The notes under the pieces are model-generated. The model worked only from the letters and a program-made list of their open reading frames with translations. It did no database searches and was not told the DNA's origin. The position numbers and the translations under genes were made by a program. Shown here in pieces: positions 1 through 7,782 of a stretch of 64,000 nucleotides of DNA. Within the stretch, counting starts at the first letter, position 1. Every line of letters starts with the position of its first letter. Source of the stretch: Cellulosimicrobium cellulans (GTDB taxonomy: Bacteria > Actinomycetota > Actinomycetes > Actinomycetales > Cellulomonadaceae). The stretch is from positions 2,418,001 through 2,482,000 of the forward strand of contig NZ_JAFBCN010000001.1 of the NCBI RefSeq assembly GCF_016907755.1, given 5' to 3'.

Positions 1-201
1 GGTCCGGAGCAGGACCTGCGTGCCGAGGTCGAGGCGCCCGGGGGAGAAGACGCCCGAGGCGACCTCCACCTCGACCTCGCGTCCGGCAAGGCGCACGGAG
101 ATCGTGCGGCGCTCGGCGGCGGACGCCGGCCGGGCGGTGAAGTAGTGCTCCTGCGCGCCGTCGTGCGCAGGGTCGACGGCGGGGTCCTGGTCCTCGGTCA
201 C
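1..201 (-). CDS. RsmC-like class I SAM methyltransferase, N-terminal part only
   Basis: The first 67 codons of a minus-strand gene lie in the window; the rest is beyond base 1. The peptide has the motif EHYFTARP and then a region ending GVFSPGRLDLGTQVLL. This resembles the start of RsmC/YbiN-type small-domain methyltransferases, where a substrate-binding segment with a conserved GVFS...LD..T stretch precedes the SAM-binding fold. Family members methylate the exocyclic amine of a guanine in 16S rRNA. The GTG start at 199-201 is chosen because a TAGGAT box (complement of 210-215) ends 8 nt upstream and there is no convincing ribosome-binding site, suggesting a leaderless message. It diverges from hflX. 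The SAM motif is not in the window, so the family call rests on the N-terminus. Confidence 0.6.
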   Translation of the reverse strand, partial: MTEDQDPAVDPAHDGAQEHYFTARPASAAERRTISVRLAGREVEVEVASGVFSPGRLDLGTQVLLRT

Positions 202-209
202 GTCGGCCG

Positions 210-215
210 ATCCTA
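210..215 (-). promoter_or_regulatory. -10 box TAGGAT, leaderless promoter of the methyltransferase gene
   Basis: On the minus strand TAGGAT is followed by 8 nt and then the GTG start at 201. This matches the TANNNT-close-to-start arrangement repeated at many genes in this window. Confidence 0.5.
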
Positions 216-359
216 CGCGGGCACGCCCTGCGGTGGCGGGGGTCCGGCCCGTCGGCGCGGGCCTCACCCGCTTATCCGCTGGCCTCGGGACGTTTTTCCG
301 TGCCACGCTTGTTCTGTCACCAGGGCGCACGCGCGCCTCTTCCCGACGAAAGGCGGCAC

Positions 360-1919
360 ATGAGCGCTACCCCGGCAAACACACCGGCGAACCCCACCCC
401 GGCTCAGGACGAGCCGACCGGCGCGACGCGGGACATCGCGAGCGACGTCGTGGCACGGGTGCTCGCTCGGGCCGGGACGGCGCGCGCCGAGGGCGGTACG
501 GTCCATGCGCAGCACGACGGCGAGCAGCTCGAGCTCGAGGCGCGCAGCGCGTTGCGCCGCGTGGTCGGTCTGTCGACCGAGCTCGAGGACGTCACCGAGG
601 TCGAGTACCGGCAGCTGCGCCTCGAGAAGGTCGTGCTCGTCGGGCTGTGGAGCCCCGGCTCCGACCCGCGCGAGGACGGCGCACCCTCGTCCGCGGAGGA
701 GGCCGAGATCTCGCTGCGCGAGCTCGCGGCCCTCGCCGAGACGGCGGGCTCCCAGGTGCTCGACGGCGTCATCCAGCGCCGCGCGAAGCCCGACCCGGGC
801 ACGTACCTGGGCTCCGGCAAGGCGGCCGAGCTGGCCGACGTCGTCGCCGCCAGCGGCGCCGACACGGTCGTGATCGACGGCGAGCTCGCGCCCTCCCAGC
901 GGCGTGCGCTCGAGGACATCGTCAAGGTCAAGGTGATCGACCGGACGGCCCTGATCCTCGACATCTTCGCCCAGCACGCGAAGTCCCGGGAGGGCAAGGC
1001 GCAGGTCGAGCTCGCCCAGCTCGAGTACCTCCTCCCGCGCCTGCGCGGGTGGGGCGAGTCGATGTCCCGGCAGGCCGGTGGTCAGGTCGGCGGCGCGGGC
1101 GCGGGCATGGGCTCGCGTGGTCCGGGTGAGACGAAGATCGAGCTGGACCGCCGCCGCATCCGCAACCGCATGGCGAAGCTGCGCCGGGAGATCCAGGCGA
1201 TGGCCCCGGGCCGCGAGACCAAGCGCGCATCGCGCAAGCGGCACGCGGTCCCGTCCGTCGCGATCGCGGGCTACACGAACGCGGGCAAGTCGAGCCTGCT
1301 CAACGCCATCACGGGCGCGGGCGTGCTCGTCGAGAACGCCCTGTTCGCGACGCTCGACCCCACGGTGCGCCGCACGCGCACCGAGGACGGTCGCGTGTAC
1401 ACGCTCGCCGACACCGTCGGGTTCGTCCGCGCCCTGCCGCACCAGCTCGTCGAGGCGTTCCGCTCGACGCTCGAGGAGGTCGGCGACGCCGACCTGCTGC
1501 TCCACGTGGTGGACGCCTCGCACCCCGACCCCGAGGGGCAGATCGCGGCGGTGCGCCACGTCCTGGCCGACATCCCGGGCGTGGAGGACGTGCCCGAGGT
1601 GATCGTCCTCAACAAGGCCGACGTCGCGGACCCCGAGACGATCGCGCGGATCCGTCTGCGCGAGCGGCGCACGGTGGTGGTCTCGGCGCACACGGGCGAG
1701 GGGATCGAGCACCTGCGCGAGCTCATCGCGCACGAGCTGCCCCGACCGGACGTCGAGATCGACGTCGTCGTGCCCTACCACCGCGGCGACCTCGTGCACC
1801 GGGTCCACACCGAGGGCGAGATCGACCACGAGGAGCACACGCCCGAGGGCACGCTCCTGCGCGGTCGCGTCGCCCAGGCGCTCGCGACCGAGCTCGTCGG
1901 GGCCTCGGCCCAGGGCTGA
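360..1919 (+). CDS. hflX: GTPase HflX
   Basis: HflX is a ribosome-associated GTPase that splits stalled or heat-damaged 70S particles; in actinobacteria it is linked to antibiotic and hypoxia tolerance. The 519-residue protein has the N-terminal HflX domain (about 60-290) with a glycine-rich loop near 240-257 containing GGAGAGMGSRGPGE. The G domain follows: G1 GYTNAGKS (304-311), the TLDPT switch near 332, G3 DTVGF near 351 and NKAD near 421. A C-terminal domain of about 90 residues completes it. ATG 360 is preferred over an in-frame start at 300 because GAAAGG lies 6-7 nt upstream and homologues start near here. The gene stands alone between a divergent methyltransferase gene and a 13-bp hairpin terminator. 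Confidence 0.95.
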   Translation: MSATPANTPANPTPAQDEPTGATRDIASDVVARVLARAGTARAEGGTVHAQHDGEQLELEARSALRRVVGLSTELEDVTEVEYRQLRLEKVVLVGLWSPGSDPREDGAPSSAEEAEISLRELAALAETAGSQVLDGVIQRRAKPDPGTYLGSGKAAELADVVAASGADTVVIDGELAPSQRRALEDIVKVKVIDRTALILDIFAQHAKSREGKAQVELAQLEYLLPRLRGWGESMSRQAGGQVGGAGAGMGSRGPGETKIELDRRRIRNRMAKLRREIQAMAPGRETKRASRKRHAVPSVAIAGYTNAGKSSLLNAITGAGVLVENALFATLDPTVRRTRTEDGRVYTLADTVGFVRALPHQLVEAFRSTLEEVGDADLLLHVVDASHPDPEGQIAAVRHVLADIPGVEDVPEVIVLNKADVADPETIARIRLRERRTVVVSAHTGEGIEHLRELIAHELPRPDVEIDVVVPYHRGDLVHRVHTEGEIDHEEHTPEGTLLRGRVAQALATELVGASAQG

Positions 1920-1959
1920 CCGGCGGCCCGCACCGGACCCCGGCCCGACGCTCTCCACG

Positions 1960-1987
1960 ACCCCGTGCGGCACCTGCCGCACGGGGT
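1960..1987 (+). terminator. Hairpin terminator after hflX
   Basis: A perfect 13-bp GC-rich stem (1960-1972 with 1975-1987) separated by CC, 41 nt after the hflX stop. There is no T tract, as is usual in high-GC actinobacteria. Confidence 0.7.
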
Positions 1988-2043
1988 CGCGCCGTGCCCG
2001 GCGCCGTCGTCCACAGGGCCGCCGCCCCGTGGGCGACCGACCG

Positions 2044-2049
2044 TAGACT
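2044..2049 (+). promoter_or_regulatory. -10 box TAGACT, leaderless promoter of the DinG-like helicase
   Basis: TAGACT ends exactly 6 nt before the GTG start at 2056 and no purine-rich ribosome-binding site intervenes. Transcription would therefore begin at or next to the start codon. Confidence 0.6.
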
Positions 2050-2055
2050 CGGCGG

Positions 2056-4167
2056 GTGCCCCCCTCCACGCGACCCGCCCCCGACCGCGTCGACGCCGAG
2101 GGGCCGGGGACGACGGCCGGTGCCTCGGCGGGCGAGGTGCCCGACGTCGACGCGCTGCTCGACGTCGCCGTCACGCGCCTCGGCGGTGCGCGGCGCGACG
2201 GCCAGCACGCGATGGCGCGCGCGGTCACGGATGCGATCGAGGGGTCGGAGCACCTCGTCGTGCAGGCGGGGACGGGCACGGGCAAGTCGCTCGGGTACCT
2301 CGTGCCGGCCGTGCGGCACGCGGTGGCGACCGACGAGCGGGTGATCGTCTCGACCGCGACGCTGGCGCTCCAGCGCCAGGTCATCACCCGCGACCTCCCG
2401 CTCGTCGCCGACGCCGTGGCGGACCGCCTGCCCCGCCCCGCCACCATCGCTCTCCTCAAGGGCTGGCACAACTACCTGTGCGTCCACAAGATCGCGGGCG
2501 GGTACCCGGCCGACGAGCCGACGCTGTTCGACCTGCCGGACGAGTCCGCGGGCGCCGCCGACCACCCCGCCGCGCGCGGCGGGACCAGCGCGGCCGCGCT
2601 CGGCGAGCAGGTCGTGCGCCTGCGGGAGTGGGCCGACGAGACGCCGACCGGCGACCGGGACGACCTCGTGCCCGGGGTGAGCGACAAGGCGTGGCGGCAG
2701 GTCTCGGTCACCGCGCTCGAGTGCCTCGGCCAGCGGTGCCCGATGCTCGCCGAGTGCTTCCCGGAGAGGGCGCGCGCGACGGCGCGGGAGGCGGACGTCG
2801 TGGTGACCAACCACGCGATGCTCGGCATCGCCGCGATGGGCTCGCCCGGGGTGCTGCCCGAGCACGACGTGCTCGTCGTCGACGAGGCGCACGAGCTCGC
2901 CGACCGGGTGACCGCGGCGGCGACGGTCGACCTGTCGGTCCCGGCGATCGAGAGCGCGGCGCGCCTCGCGCGGCGGCACGGGGGCGTGACGACGGACGCG
3001 CTGGACGCCGCGTCGGCCGCGTTCGGGACGGTCGTCGGCGCGCTGCCCGCCGAGCGGTTCCCGGACGGGCTGCCCGACGGCGCGCGCTCGGCCGTCGCCG
3101 CGGTGCGCGACGCCGCGCGCGAGGTGCTCTCGACGCTCAAGCCCGAGACCGGGGTCACCAAGCCGGCCCAGCCCGACTCCGGGCTGAAGATGGCGCAGTC
3201 GACCATGCTGCAGCTCCTCGAGGTCGCCGAGCGCATGGCCGCCGACCCGACGGGGCACGACGTGCTCTGGTGCTCGCGGCCCGGCGAGGGCGGCTGGTCG
3301 TCCGACCGCTTCGGGGAGGGTGCGAGCCGTCTGCACGCCGCCCCGCTGGGCGTCGCGGGCCTCATCCGGACGCACCTGCTGGCCGAGCGGACCGGCGTGT
3401 TCACGTCCGCGACCCTCGCGCTCGGCGGGAGCTTCGACGCGGTCGCTCGCACCTTCGGGCTCGGGAGCGGCGGTGAGGAGAAGTCTGCCGACGCGCCGCG
3501 GTGGCGCGGGCTCGACGTCGGCAGCCCGTTCGACTACGCGCGGCAGGGCATCCTCTATGTCGCCAAGGGCCTCCCGACGCCCGGCCGCGAGGCGTCCACG
3601 GAGCACCAGCTCGACGAGATCGCCGCCCTCGTGGAGGCCGCGGGCGGGCGCACGCTCGGCCTGTTCTCGTCACGCCGCGCCGCGGTCGCCGCGGCGGAGG
3701 CGATGCGCGAGCGGCTCGACGTGCCGATCCTGTGCCAGGGGGACGACCAGCTCCCGACGCTCGTGCGCGAGTTCGCCGCCGACCCGGCCACGTGCCTGTT
3801 CGGCACGCTGTCGCTGTGGCAGGGCGTCGACGTCCCGGGGCCGTCGTGCCAGCTCGTGCTCATCGACCGCATCCCGTTCCCGCGCCCGGACGACCCGGTG
3901 AAGTCGGCCCGGGCCCGGGCCGTCGAGGCCGCGGGCGGCAACGGGTTCATGCAGGTCTCCGCGACGCACGCCGCGCTCCTCCTGGCGCAAGGAGCCGGCC
4001 GGCTCGTCCGGTCCACGGCGGACCGCGGCGTGGTCGCGGTCCTCGACCCGCGCCTCGTGACCGCGCGCTACGGGACGTTCCTCACGCGGTCCATGCCGGG
4101 GTTCTGGCAGACGACGGACCGCGACGTCGCTACCGCTGCGCTCCAGCGCCTCGCCGCCCTAGGCTGA
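2056..4167 (+). CDS. dinG: ATP-dependent DNA helicase, DinG/XPD type (iron-sulfur)
   Basis: This is a superfamily 2, 5'-3' DNA helicase of the DinG/YoaA/XPD family, which unwinds damaged DNA and R-loops. The 703-residue product has Walker A AGTGTGKS at 71-78 and the DEAH box in VVDEAHELADR (276-279). Between them, Cys142, Cys223, Cys228 and Cys234 form the four-cysteine 4Fe-4S pattern of the family. The C-terminal RecA-like domain includes LFSSRRA and WQGVDVPG. GTG 2056 is chosen for the leaderless TAGACT box and because the next ATG would remove conserved sequence. No LexA box is visible, so unlike E. coli dinG it is probably not an SOS gene. A DinG-family relative (YoaA-type) is the only real alternative. 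Confidence 0.88.
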   Translation: MPPSTRPAPDRVDAEGPGTTAGASAGEVPDVDALLDVAVTRLGGARRDGQHAMARAVTDAIEGSEHLVVQAGTGTGKSLGYLVPAVRHAVATDERVIVSTATLALQRQVITRDLPLVADAVADRLPRPATIALLKGWHNYLCVHKIAGGYPADEPTLFDLPDESAGAADHPAARGGTSAAALGEQVVRLREWADETPTGDRDDLVPGVSDKAWRQVSVTALECLGQRCPMLAECFPERARATAREADVVVTNHAMLGIAAMGSPGVLPEHDVLVVDEAHELADRVTAAATVDLSVPAIESAARLARRHGGVTTDALDAASAAFGTVVGALPAERFPDGLPDGARSAVAAVRDAAREVLSTLKPETGVTKPAQPDSGLKMAQSTMLQLLEVAERMAADPTGHDVLWCSRPGEGGWSSDRFGEGASRLHAAPLGVAGLIRTHLLAERTGVFTSATLALGGSFDAVARTFGLGSGGEEKSADAPRWRGLDVGSPFDYARQGILYVAKGLPTPGREASTEHQLDEIAALVEAAGGRTLGLFSSRRAAVAAAEAMRERLDVPILCQGDDQLPTLVREFAADPATCLFGTLSLWQGVDVPGPSCQLVLIDRIPFPRPDDPVKSARARAVEAAGGNGFMQVSATHAALLLAQGAGRLVRSTADRGVVAVLDPRLVTARYGTFLTRSMPGFWQTTDRDVATAALQRLAALG

Positions 4168-4216
4168 GTCCTTTCCCGCGAGCATCAGGGAATCCAGCGA
4201 ACTTCACGGAGGCGAC

Positions 4217-5227
4217 ATGACGACGAGCACGTCCCCGCAGGGCACGGGCGACGCGACCACGGGCGGAACGGGAGGGGGAGCGCGGACCACCAAGCTCGCG
4301 ATCGTCGGGGCCGGCGCCGTCGGGTCGACGCTGGCCTACGCGGCCCTCATGCGCGGGGCCGCGCGCACGGTGGCGCTCCTGGACGTCAACCGGGCGAAGG
4401 TCGAGGCGGAGGTGCTCGACCTCCAGCACGGGATCCAGTTCATGCCGATGGCCCGCGTCGAGGGGTCGGACGACGTCGCGGTGTGCGCAGGGGCGGACGT
4501 CGTCGTCGTGACCGCCGGGGCGAAGCAGAAGCCCGGCCAGACGCGGCTCGACCTCGCCGAGGGCACGATCGGCCTCATGCGCACGATCCTGCCCGGGCTG
4601 GTGGAGGTCGCCCCGGACGCGGTCTACGTCATGGTGACGAACCCCGTCGACATCGTGACGTACGCGGCGCTCAAGTTCTCCGGGCTGCCGCCGACGCAGC
4701 TCTTCGGCAGCGGGACCGTGCTCGACTCGTCGCGCCTGCGCTTCCTCGTGGCCCAGCACTGCGGCGTCGCGGTGCAGAACGTCCACGCGTACATCGCGGG
4801 CGAGCACGGCGACAGCGAGATCCCGCTGTGGAGCTCGGCGACCATCGGCGGCGTGCCGCTCCTCGAATGGCCTGGTCTCGGCGGACGGGGCCCTCTCACC
4901 GGGGACGTCCGTGACGACATCGCGCGCGAGGTGGTGCAGTCGGCCTACCGGATCATCGAGGGCAAGGGTGCGACGAACTACGCCGTCGGGCTCGCGGGCA
5001 CGCGCATCATCGAGGCCGTGCTCGACGACGAGCACCGCATCCTGCCCGTCTCGACGCTCCTGGACGGCGCGTACGGGCTCGACGACGTCTGCCTCTCGCT
5101 GCCGACGCTGGTCGACCGCCGGGGCGCCGCCGAGCGGGTCGAGGTCCCGCTCGCCGACGCGGAGCTCGCCGGCCTGCGGTCGTCCGCCGAGTCGCTGCGC
5201 GCCGTCGCCCGCCGCTTCGGTCTCTGA
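4217..5227 (+). CDS. ldh: L-lactate dehydrogenase
   Basis: Reduces pyruvate to L-lactate with NADH in the cytoplasm, regenerating NAD+ in fermentation. The 336-residue protein has the Rossmann motif GAGAVGS (31-37), the substrate-discriminating loop KQKPGQTR with Gln108 and Arg110 (Gln marks lactate rather than malate dehydrogenase), TNPVD near 141-145, and the catalytic histidine in GEHGDSE (His197). About 25 Gly/Thr-rich residues precede the fold. A GGAGG site lies 5 nt before ATG 4217. It is monocistronic, 49 bp after the helicase gene and convergent with lexA across a shared hairpin. Confidence 0.95.
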   Translation: MTTSTSPQGTGDATTGGTGGGARTTKLAIVGAGAVGSTLAYAALMRGAARTVALLDVNRAKVEAEVLDLQHGIQFMPMARVEGSDDVAVCAGADVVVVTAGAKQKPGQTRLDLAEGTIGLMRTILPGLVEVAPDAVYVMVTNPVDIVTYAALKFSGLPPTQLFGSGTVLDSSRLRFLVAQHCGVAVQNVHAYIAGEHGDSEIPLWSSATIGGVPLLEWPGLGGRGPLTGDVRDDIAREVVQSAYRIIEGKGATNYAVGLAGTRIIEAVLDDEHRILPVSTLLDGAYGLDDVCLSLPTLVDRRGAAERVEVPLADAELAGLRSSAESLRAVARRFGL

Positions 5228-5260
5228 CCGACCGGGCCCGCGGCCCGGGTCCGAGCACCG

Positions 5261-5295
5261 CGAGAGCCGGGTGGTCGACGACCACCCGGCTCTCG
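5261..5295. terminator. Bidirectional hairpin between ldh and lexA
   Basis: A 16-bp perfect inverted repeat (5261-5276 with 5280-5295, loop GAC) lies between the convergent ldh and lexA genes and can end transcripts from either side. A smaller 7-bp hairpin (about 5232-5248) sits nearer ldh. Confidence 0.75.
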
Positions 5296-5323
5296 GCGTG
5301 CGGAGGGTGGGGACCCCGGTGGG

Positions 5324-6058
5324 TCAGAGGCTGCGCAGGACGGAGACGACGCGCCCGAGGACCTGGGCGTCGTCGCCCGGGATCGGGTCGTACGCGGCGT
5401 TGTGCGGCATGAGCCAGACACGACCGTCGGCGCGGCGCAGGGACTTCACCGTGGCCTCGCCGTCGATCATCGCCGCGACGATCTCGCCGTTCTCCGCGAC
5501 CGGCTGGCGGCGCACGACGACCCAGTCGCCGTCGCAGATCGCGGCGTCGATCATCGAGTCGCCCTGGACCCGCAGGAGGAAGAGCTCGCCCTCGCCGACG
5601 AGCTGGCGGGGCAGCGGGAAGACGTCCTCGACGACCTGCTCCGCGAGGATCGGCCCGCCGGCCGCGATGCGTCCGACGACCGGGACGTACGACGGCGCGG
5701 GGTGCGCCTCGTCGTACGCGGGCTGGGGCGCGCCGCCCGCCGCCCCGAGCGGGGTCGCGCGGCGCGCGTCGTCCGGCTGGACGACCTCGATCGCGCGGGG
5801 ACGGTTCGGGTCGCGCCGCAGGAAACCCTTGCGCTCGAGCGTCGTGAGCTGGTGCTTCACGGACGACGGGCTCGTCAGGCCGACGGCCTCGCCGATCTCC
5901 CGCATGCTCGGCGGGTAGCCGCGCTGCTCGACGCATGCGCGGATGGTCTCGAGCACGAGGCGCTGCCGCGGCGTGAGCCCGTCACCCCCCGCCGACCCGT
6001 CCGGGAGCTCGCGCACCTCGGCGAGCCCCCGTGCCCTGTCCGTGCCTCGTGCCGCCAT
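5324..6058 (-). CDS. lexA: LexA, SOS repressor and self-cleaving protease
   Basis: LexA represses DNA-damage genes and cleaves itself when RecA filaments form. The 244-residue protein has an N-terminal winged helix-turn-helix (about 28-95, including [11 protein letters not shown] and SPSSVKHQL). A linker follows, then the cleavage site Ala133-Gly134 in [10 protein letters not shown], the nucleophile Ser168 in GDSM, and the general base Lys205 in EATVKSL. The longer in-frame start at 6133 is rejected because GGAG sits at the right distance before ATG 6058 and homologues start here. It diverges from the LysM gene; three LexA boxes in the shared region indicate autorepression. Confidence 0.96.
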   Translation of the reverse strand: MAARGTDRARGLAEVRELPDGSAGGDGLTPRQRLVLETIRACVEQRGYPPSMREIGEAVGLTSPSSVKHQLTTLERKGFLRRDPNRPRAIEVVQPDDARRATPLGAAGGAPQPAYDEAHPAPSYVPVVGRIAAGGPILAEQVVEDVFPLPRQLVGEGELFLLRVQGDSMIDAAICDGDWVVVRRQPVAENGEIVAAMIDGEATVKSLRRADGRVWLMPHNAAYDPIPGDDAQVLGRVVSVLRSL

Positions 6059-6193
6059 GGTCGCTCCGCCTTCGTCCGTCGCGGCCGCCGACGCCTCCCG
6101 GCCTGCGGCCTCCCCTCCCCGGGGCGTGCGCACCGGGACCTCGGTCGTTCCTCCAGGTCCGAGCGGACATGTCCGGCGAACCGACCTGACCCC

Positions 6194-6222
6194 AGGCTAG
6201 GGGAGGTTGCGACACGAATCAA
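6194..6222 (-). promoter_or_regulatory. lexA promoter
   Basis: On the minus strand TTGATT (complement of 6217-6222) and TAGCCT (complement of 6194-6199) are separated by exactly 17 nt. The -35 hexamer overlaps the LexA box at 6219-6234, so bound LexA would block RNA polymerase. Confidence 0.65.
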
Positions 6223-6234
6223 ACACCTGTTCGA
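6219..6234. promoter_or_regulatory. LexA box 1 (lexA side)
   Basis: TCAAACACCTGTTCGA matches the Gram-positive/actinobacterial SOS box TCGAACNNNNGTTCGA at all but one conserved position. It overlaps the lexA -35 element. Confidence 0.85.
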
Positions 6235-6271
6235 GCATGTCTCGACTCTGTCGGTCGTTCGTGATAGACCT

Positions 6272-6287
6272 TCGTACAGGTGTTCTA
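6272..6287. promoter_or_regulatory. LexA box 2 (LysM side)
   Basis: TCGTACAGGTGTTCTA has an intact GTTC half and a GTAC left half. It directly abuts box 3, about 105 nt before the LysM start. Confidence 0.65.
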
Positions 6288-6302
6288 CGTACACGTGTTC
6301 GA
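6287..6302. promoter_or_regulatory. LexA box 3 (LysM side)
   Basis: ACGTACACGTGTTCGA has a full right half (GTTCGA) and a left half with GTAC. Its tandem arrangement with box 2 suggests cooperative LexA binding on the LysM promoter. Confidence 0.7.
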
Positions 6303-6390
6303 CCGACCCGGTCGGCACGGAGGCGAAGGGCTCGCGGCGTCCGATCGACCGGGGAAGGCGATCGGGCCCGCGGGCCGGGACGGAGCAGGC

Positions 6391-6759
6391 ATGGATGCGA
6401 TGGCGATCTCGGCGGTCGGGCCCCTCGGCCGCGCGGACGGGGCTGCGGTGCCGGAGCGTGCGGGCGAGCGACCGCTGCGACTGACGCGGCGGGGCCGCGT
6501 GGTCCTCGTGCTCCTGGCGGCCGTGGTGCTCCTGCTGGCCGCGCGCGTGGGCGTCGCCGTCGCGAGCGGGCCGGGGGAGCCCGTGGAGGTCCGGGTCCAC
6601 GTCGTCGCCGCAGGGGAGACGCTGTGGGAGCTCGCGCAGGGCGTGGCCGCGCCGGGTGAGGACCTGCGCGACGTCGTGAGCGGGCTCGCCGAGCTCAACG
6701 GGCTCTCGTCGTCGGGCCTCCAGGCCGGGCAGAAGATCCTCCTTCCGGCGTCCGCGTAG
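6391..6759 (+). CDS. SOS-induced membrane LysM protein, YneA/DivS-type division suppressor
   Basis: A 122-residue protein with a basic N-terminus ending in RLTRRGR, one transmembrane helix (about 35-58), and a C-terminal LysM domain (about 70-120; VHVVAAGETLWELAQG ... LQAGQKILLPA). LysM binds peptidoglycan, so this domain should face the wall. Position and architecture match Bacillus YneA, Corynebacterium DivS and mycobacterial Rv2719c: small proteins divergent from lexA that delay septation during DNA damage. ATG 6391 has GGAG about 5 nt upstream; the in-frame start at 6280 would lie within the LexA operators and is rejected. Function is inferred from synteny and domain order. Confidence 0.82.
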   Translation: MDAMAISAVGPLGRADGAAVPERAGERPLRLTRRGRVVLVLLAAVVLLLAARVGVAVASGPGEPVEVRVHVVAAGETLWELAQGVAAPGEDLRDVVSGLAELNGLSSSGLQAGQKILLPASA

Positions 6760-6857
6760 AGGAGGCGTTGCGGGTCCGCCCGTCGGTGTCGGCGGGGACG
6801 AGAGTGCGATGTGACGCAGGACACGGTGCGGATCCGGTGCGCACCGGCCGCCAGGGG

Positions 6858-6886
6858 TTGCGTGGCTGATTAGGTTCACCTAAGTT
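6858..6886 (+). promoter_or_regulatory. Candidate promoter under a DtxR-like box
   Basis: TTGCGT (6858-6863), 17 nt, TAAGTT (6881-6886). The DtxR/IdeR-like palindrome at 6870-6888 covers the -10 element, so an iron-loaded repressor would be expected to block it. Confidence 0.45.
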
Positions 6887-6888
6887 AG
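6870..6888. promoter_or_regulatory. DtxR/IdeR-like iron box
   Basis: TTAGGTTCACCTAAGTTAG matches the DtxR-family consensus TTAGGTTAGSCTAACCTAA at 14 of 19 positions and contains the perfect palindrome TTAGGT-TC-ACCTAA. The run is AT-rich in a very GC-rich background, which makes chance less likely. Confidence 0.5.
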
Positions 6889-6891
6889 TGG

Positions 6892-7050
6892 CACCTCACA
6901 ACGCCGGCTGGGGGGCTGGGCGGACGGGGCGAGGAGCACGCGGTCCACCGCGACTCCTGTGCACGTCGCCGCGCGTGAGGCGAGTCACGCGCGAGATGGG
7001 GACGGGGGCGTCCCGACGGGGGCGGTCGACCACGACCGCCCCCGTTCTGC
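6892..7050 (+). ncRNA. Candidate small RNA between an iron-box promoter and a terminator
   Basis: Inferred transcript from just after the TAAGTT -10 element to the hairpin at 7018-7043. No start codon with a plausible ribosome-binding site and actinobacterial codon usage lies inside. The element would resemble iron-responsive sRNAs regulated by DtxR/IdeR or Fur in other bacteria, but no known family is recognised and expression is unproven. Confidence 0.3.
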
Positions 7051-7051
7051 T
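7018..7051 (+). terminator. Strong hairpin terminator upstream of nrdR
   Basis: A perfect 11-bp stem, GGGGGCGGTCG (7018-7028) with CGACCGCCCCC (7033-7043), loop ACCA, followed by GTTCTGCT. It sits 260 nt past the LysM gene and ahead of the nrdR promoter. Confidence 0.75.
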
Positions 7052-7116
7052 GTCCGCGAGCCGTCGCCCGCTCGCGGCCGTCCAGTCCTCGGGCGGGGCG
7101 CGGCGTCGGAGGCGTG

Positions 7117-7146
7117 TTGCACCGCCCCGCCGCGACGGCATACGTT
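7117..7146 (+). promoter_or_regulatory. nrdR promoter
   Basis: TTGCAC (7117-7122), 18-nt spacer, TACGTT (7141-7146), ending 42 nt before the nrdR start. No tandem NrdR boxes are visible. Confidence 0.5.
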
Positions 7147-7188
7147 CGTCGCGCCGACCCGTCGGCGCCGACCGCGGAGGAGCCCGCC

Positions 7189-7725
7189 ATGCACTGCCCG
7201 TTCTGCCGCCACGCGGACTCCCGCGTCGTCGACTCGCGCACCTCGGACGACGGCGCGTCGATCCGTCGGCGTCGCCAGTGCCCCGAGTGCAACCGCCGCT
7301 TCACGACGATCGAGACCGCGAGCCTGTCCGTGGTCAAGCGCTCGGGCGTCACGGAGCCCTTCTCGCGCGAGAAGATCGTCAACGGCGTGCGCAAGGCCTG
7401 CCAGGGGCGCCCCGTCAACGAGGACGACCTGGCGGTGCTCGCGCAGCGCGTCGAGGAGACGATCCGGGCGAGCGGCAGCGCCGAGCTCGACGCGTACGAG
7501 ATCGGGCTCGCGATCCTCGGGCCGCTGCGTGAGCTCGACGAGGTCGCCTATCTGCGGTTCGCGAGCGTCTACCAGGCGTTCGACTCGCTCGAGGACTTCG
7601 AGAGCGCGATCACCTCGCTCCGGGTCGAGCGCGAGGAGCGCGAGTCGGCGGCGGCACGAGCCGAGGGCCCGGACGGCGCCGCTCCCGCAGCGGACGTGCA
7701 CGAGGAGTCCACGCCGCACGCCTGA
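7189..7725 (+). CDS. nrdR: Transcriptional repressor NrdR
   Basis: NrdR senses ATP/dATP through an ATP-cone and represses ribonucleotide reductase genes. The 178-residue protein begins with a zinc ribbon using Cys3, Cys6, Cys31 and Cys34 (CPFC...CPEC), followed by the ATP-cone at about 46-136 ([16 protein letters not shown]). A charged Ala/Glu-rich tail extends it beyond the usual 150-160 residues. ATG 7189 has GGAGGAG 7 nt upstream and puts the first zinc cysteine at residue 3, as in the family. No ribonucleotide reductase gene is adjacent, so it acts in trans. Confidence 0.95.
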   Translation: MHCPFCRHADSRVVDSRTSDDGASIRRRRQCPECNRRFTTIETASLSVVKRSGVTEPFSREKIVNGVRKACQGRPVNEDDLAVLAQRVEETIRASGSAELDAYEIGLAILGPLRELDEVAYLRFASVYQAFDSLEDFESAITSLRVEREERESAAARAEGPDGAAPAADVHEESTPHA

Positions 7726-7782
7726 GGTCACGTCCCGTCCCGTGGCCCTGCCCGCCGTCCACGAGACGTCGGTCGCGCCGGG

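Larger units (their letters stand above)
6059..6390. other. Divergent lexA/LysM regulatory region
   Basis: These 332 gene-free bases hold the control signals for both flanking genes: three LexA boxes (6219-6234, 6272-6287, 6287-6302) and a recognisable lexA promoter. Any ORF crossing the stretch is a frame extension of its neighbours. Confidence 0.8.
6760..7188 (+). other. Gene-free 429-bp region before nrdR
   Basis: No ORF here looks coding. It contains a promoter with a DtxR-like palindrome (6858-6888), a strong hairpin with a T-containing tail (7018-7051) and the nrdR promoter (7117-7146). The first two would define a roughly 150-nt untranslated transcript. Confidence 0.6.

Noticed and set aside
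264-2471. 735-codon minus-strand ORF opposite hflX and dinG
   Set aside because: Arg/Ala/Val-rich shadow of hflX in high-GC sequence with no domain; the plus-strand genes have clear motifs.
6888-7532. Plus-strand ORF starting at the DtxR-like box
   Set aside because: Arg/Gly/Ser-rich, no ribosome-binding site, and it runs through nrdR in another frame.
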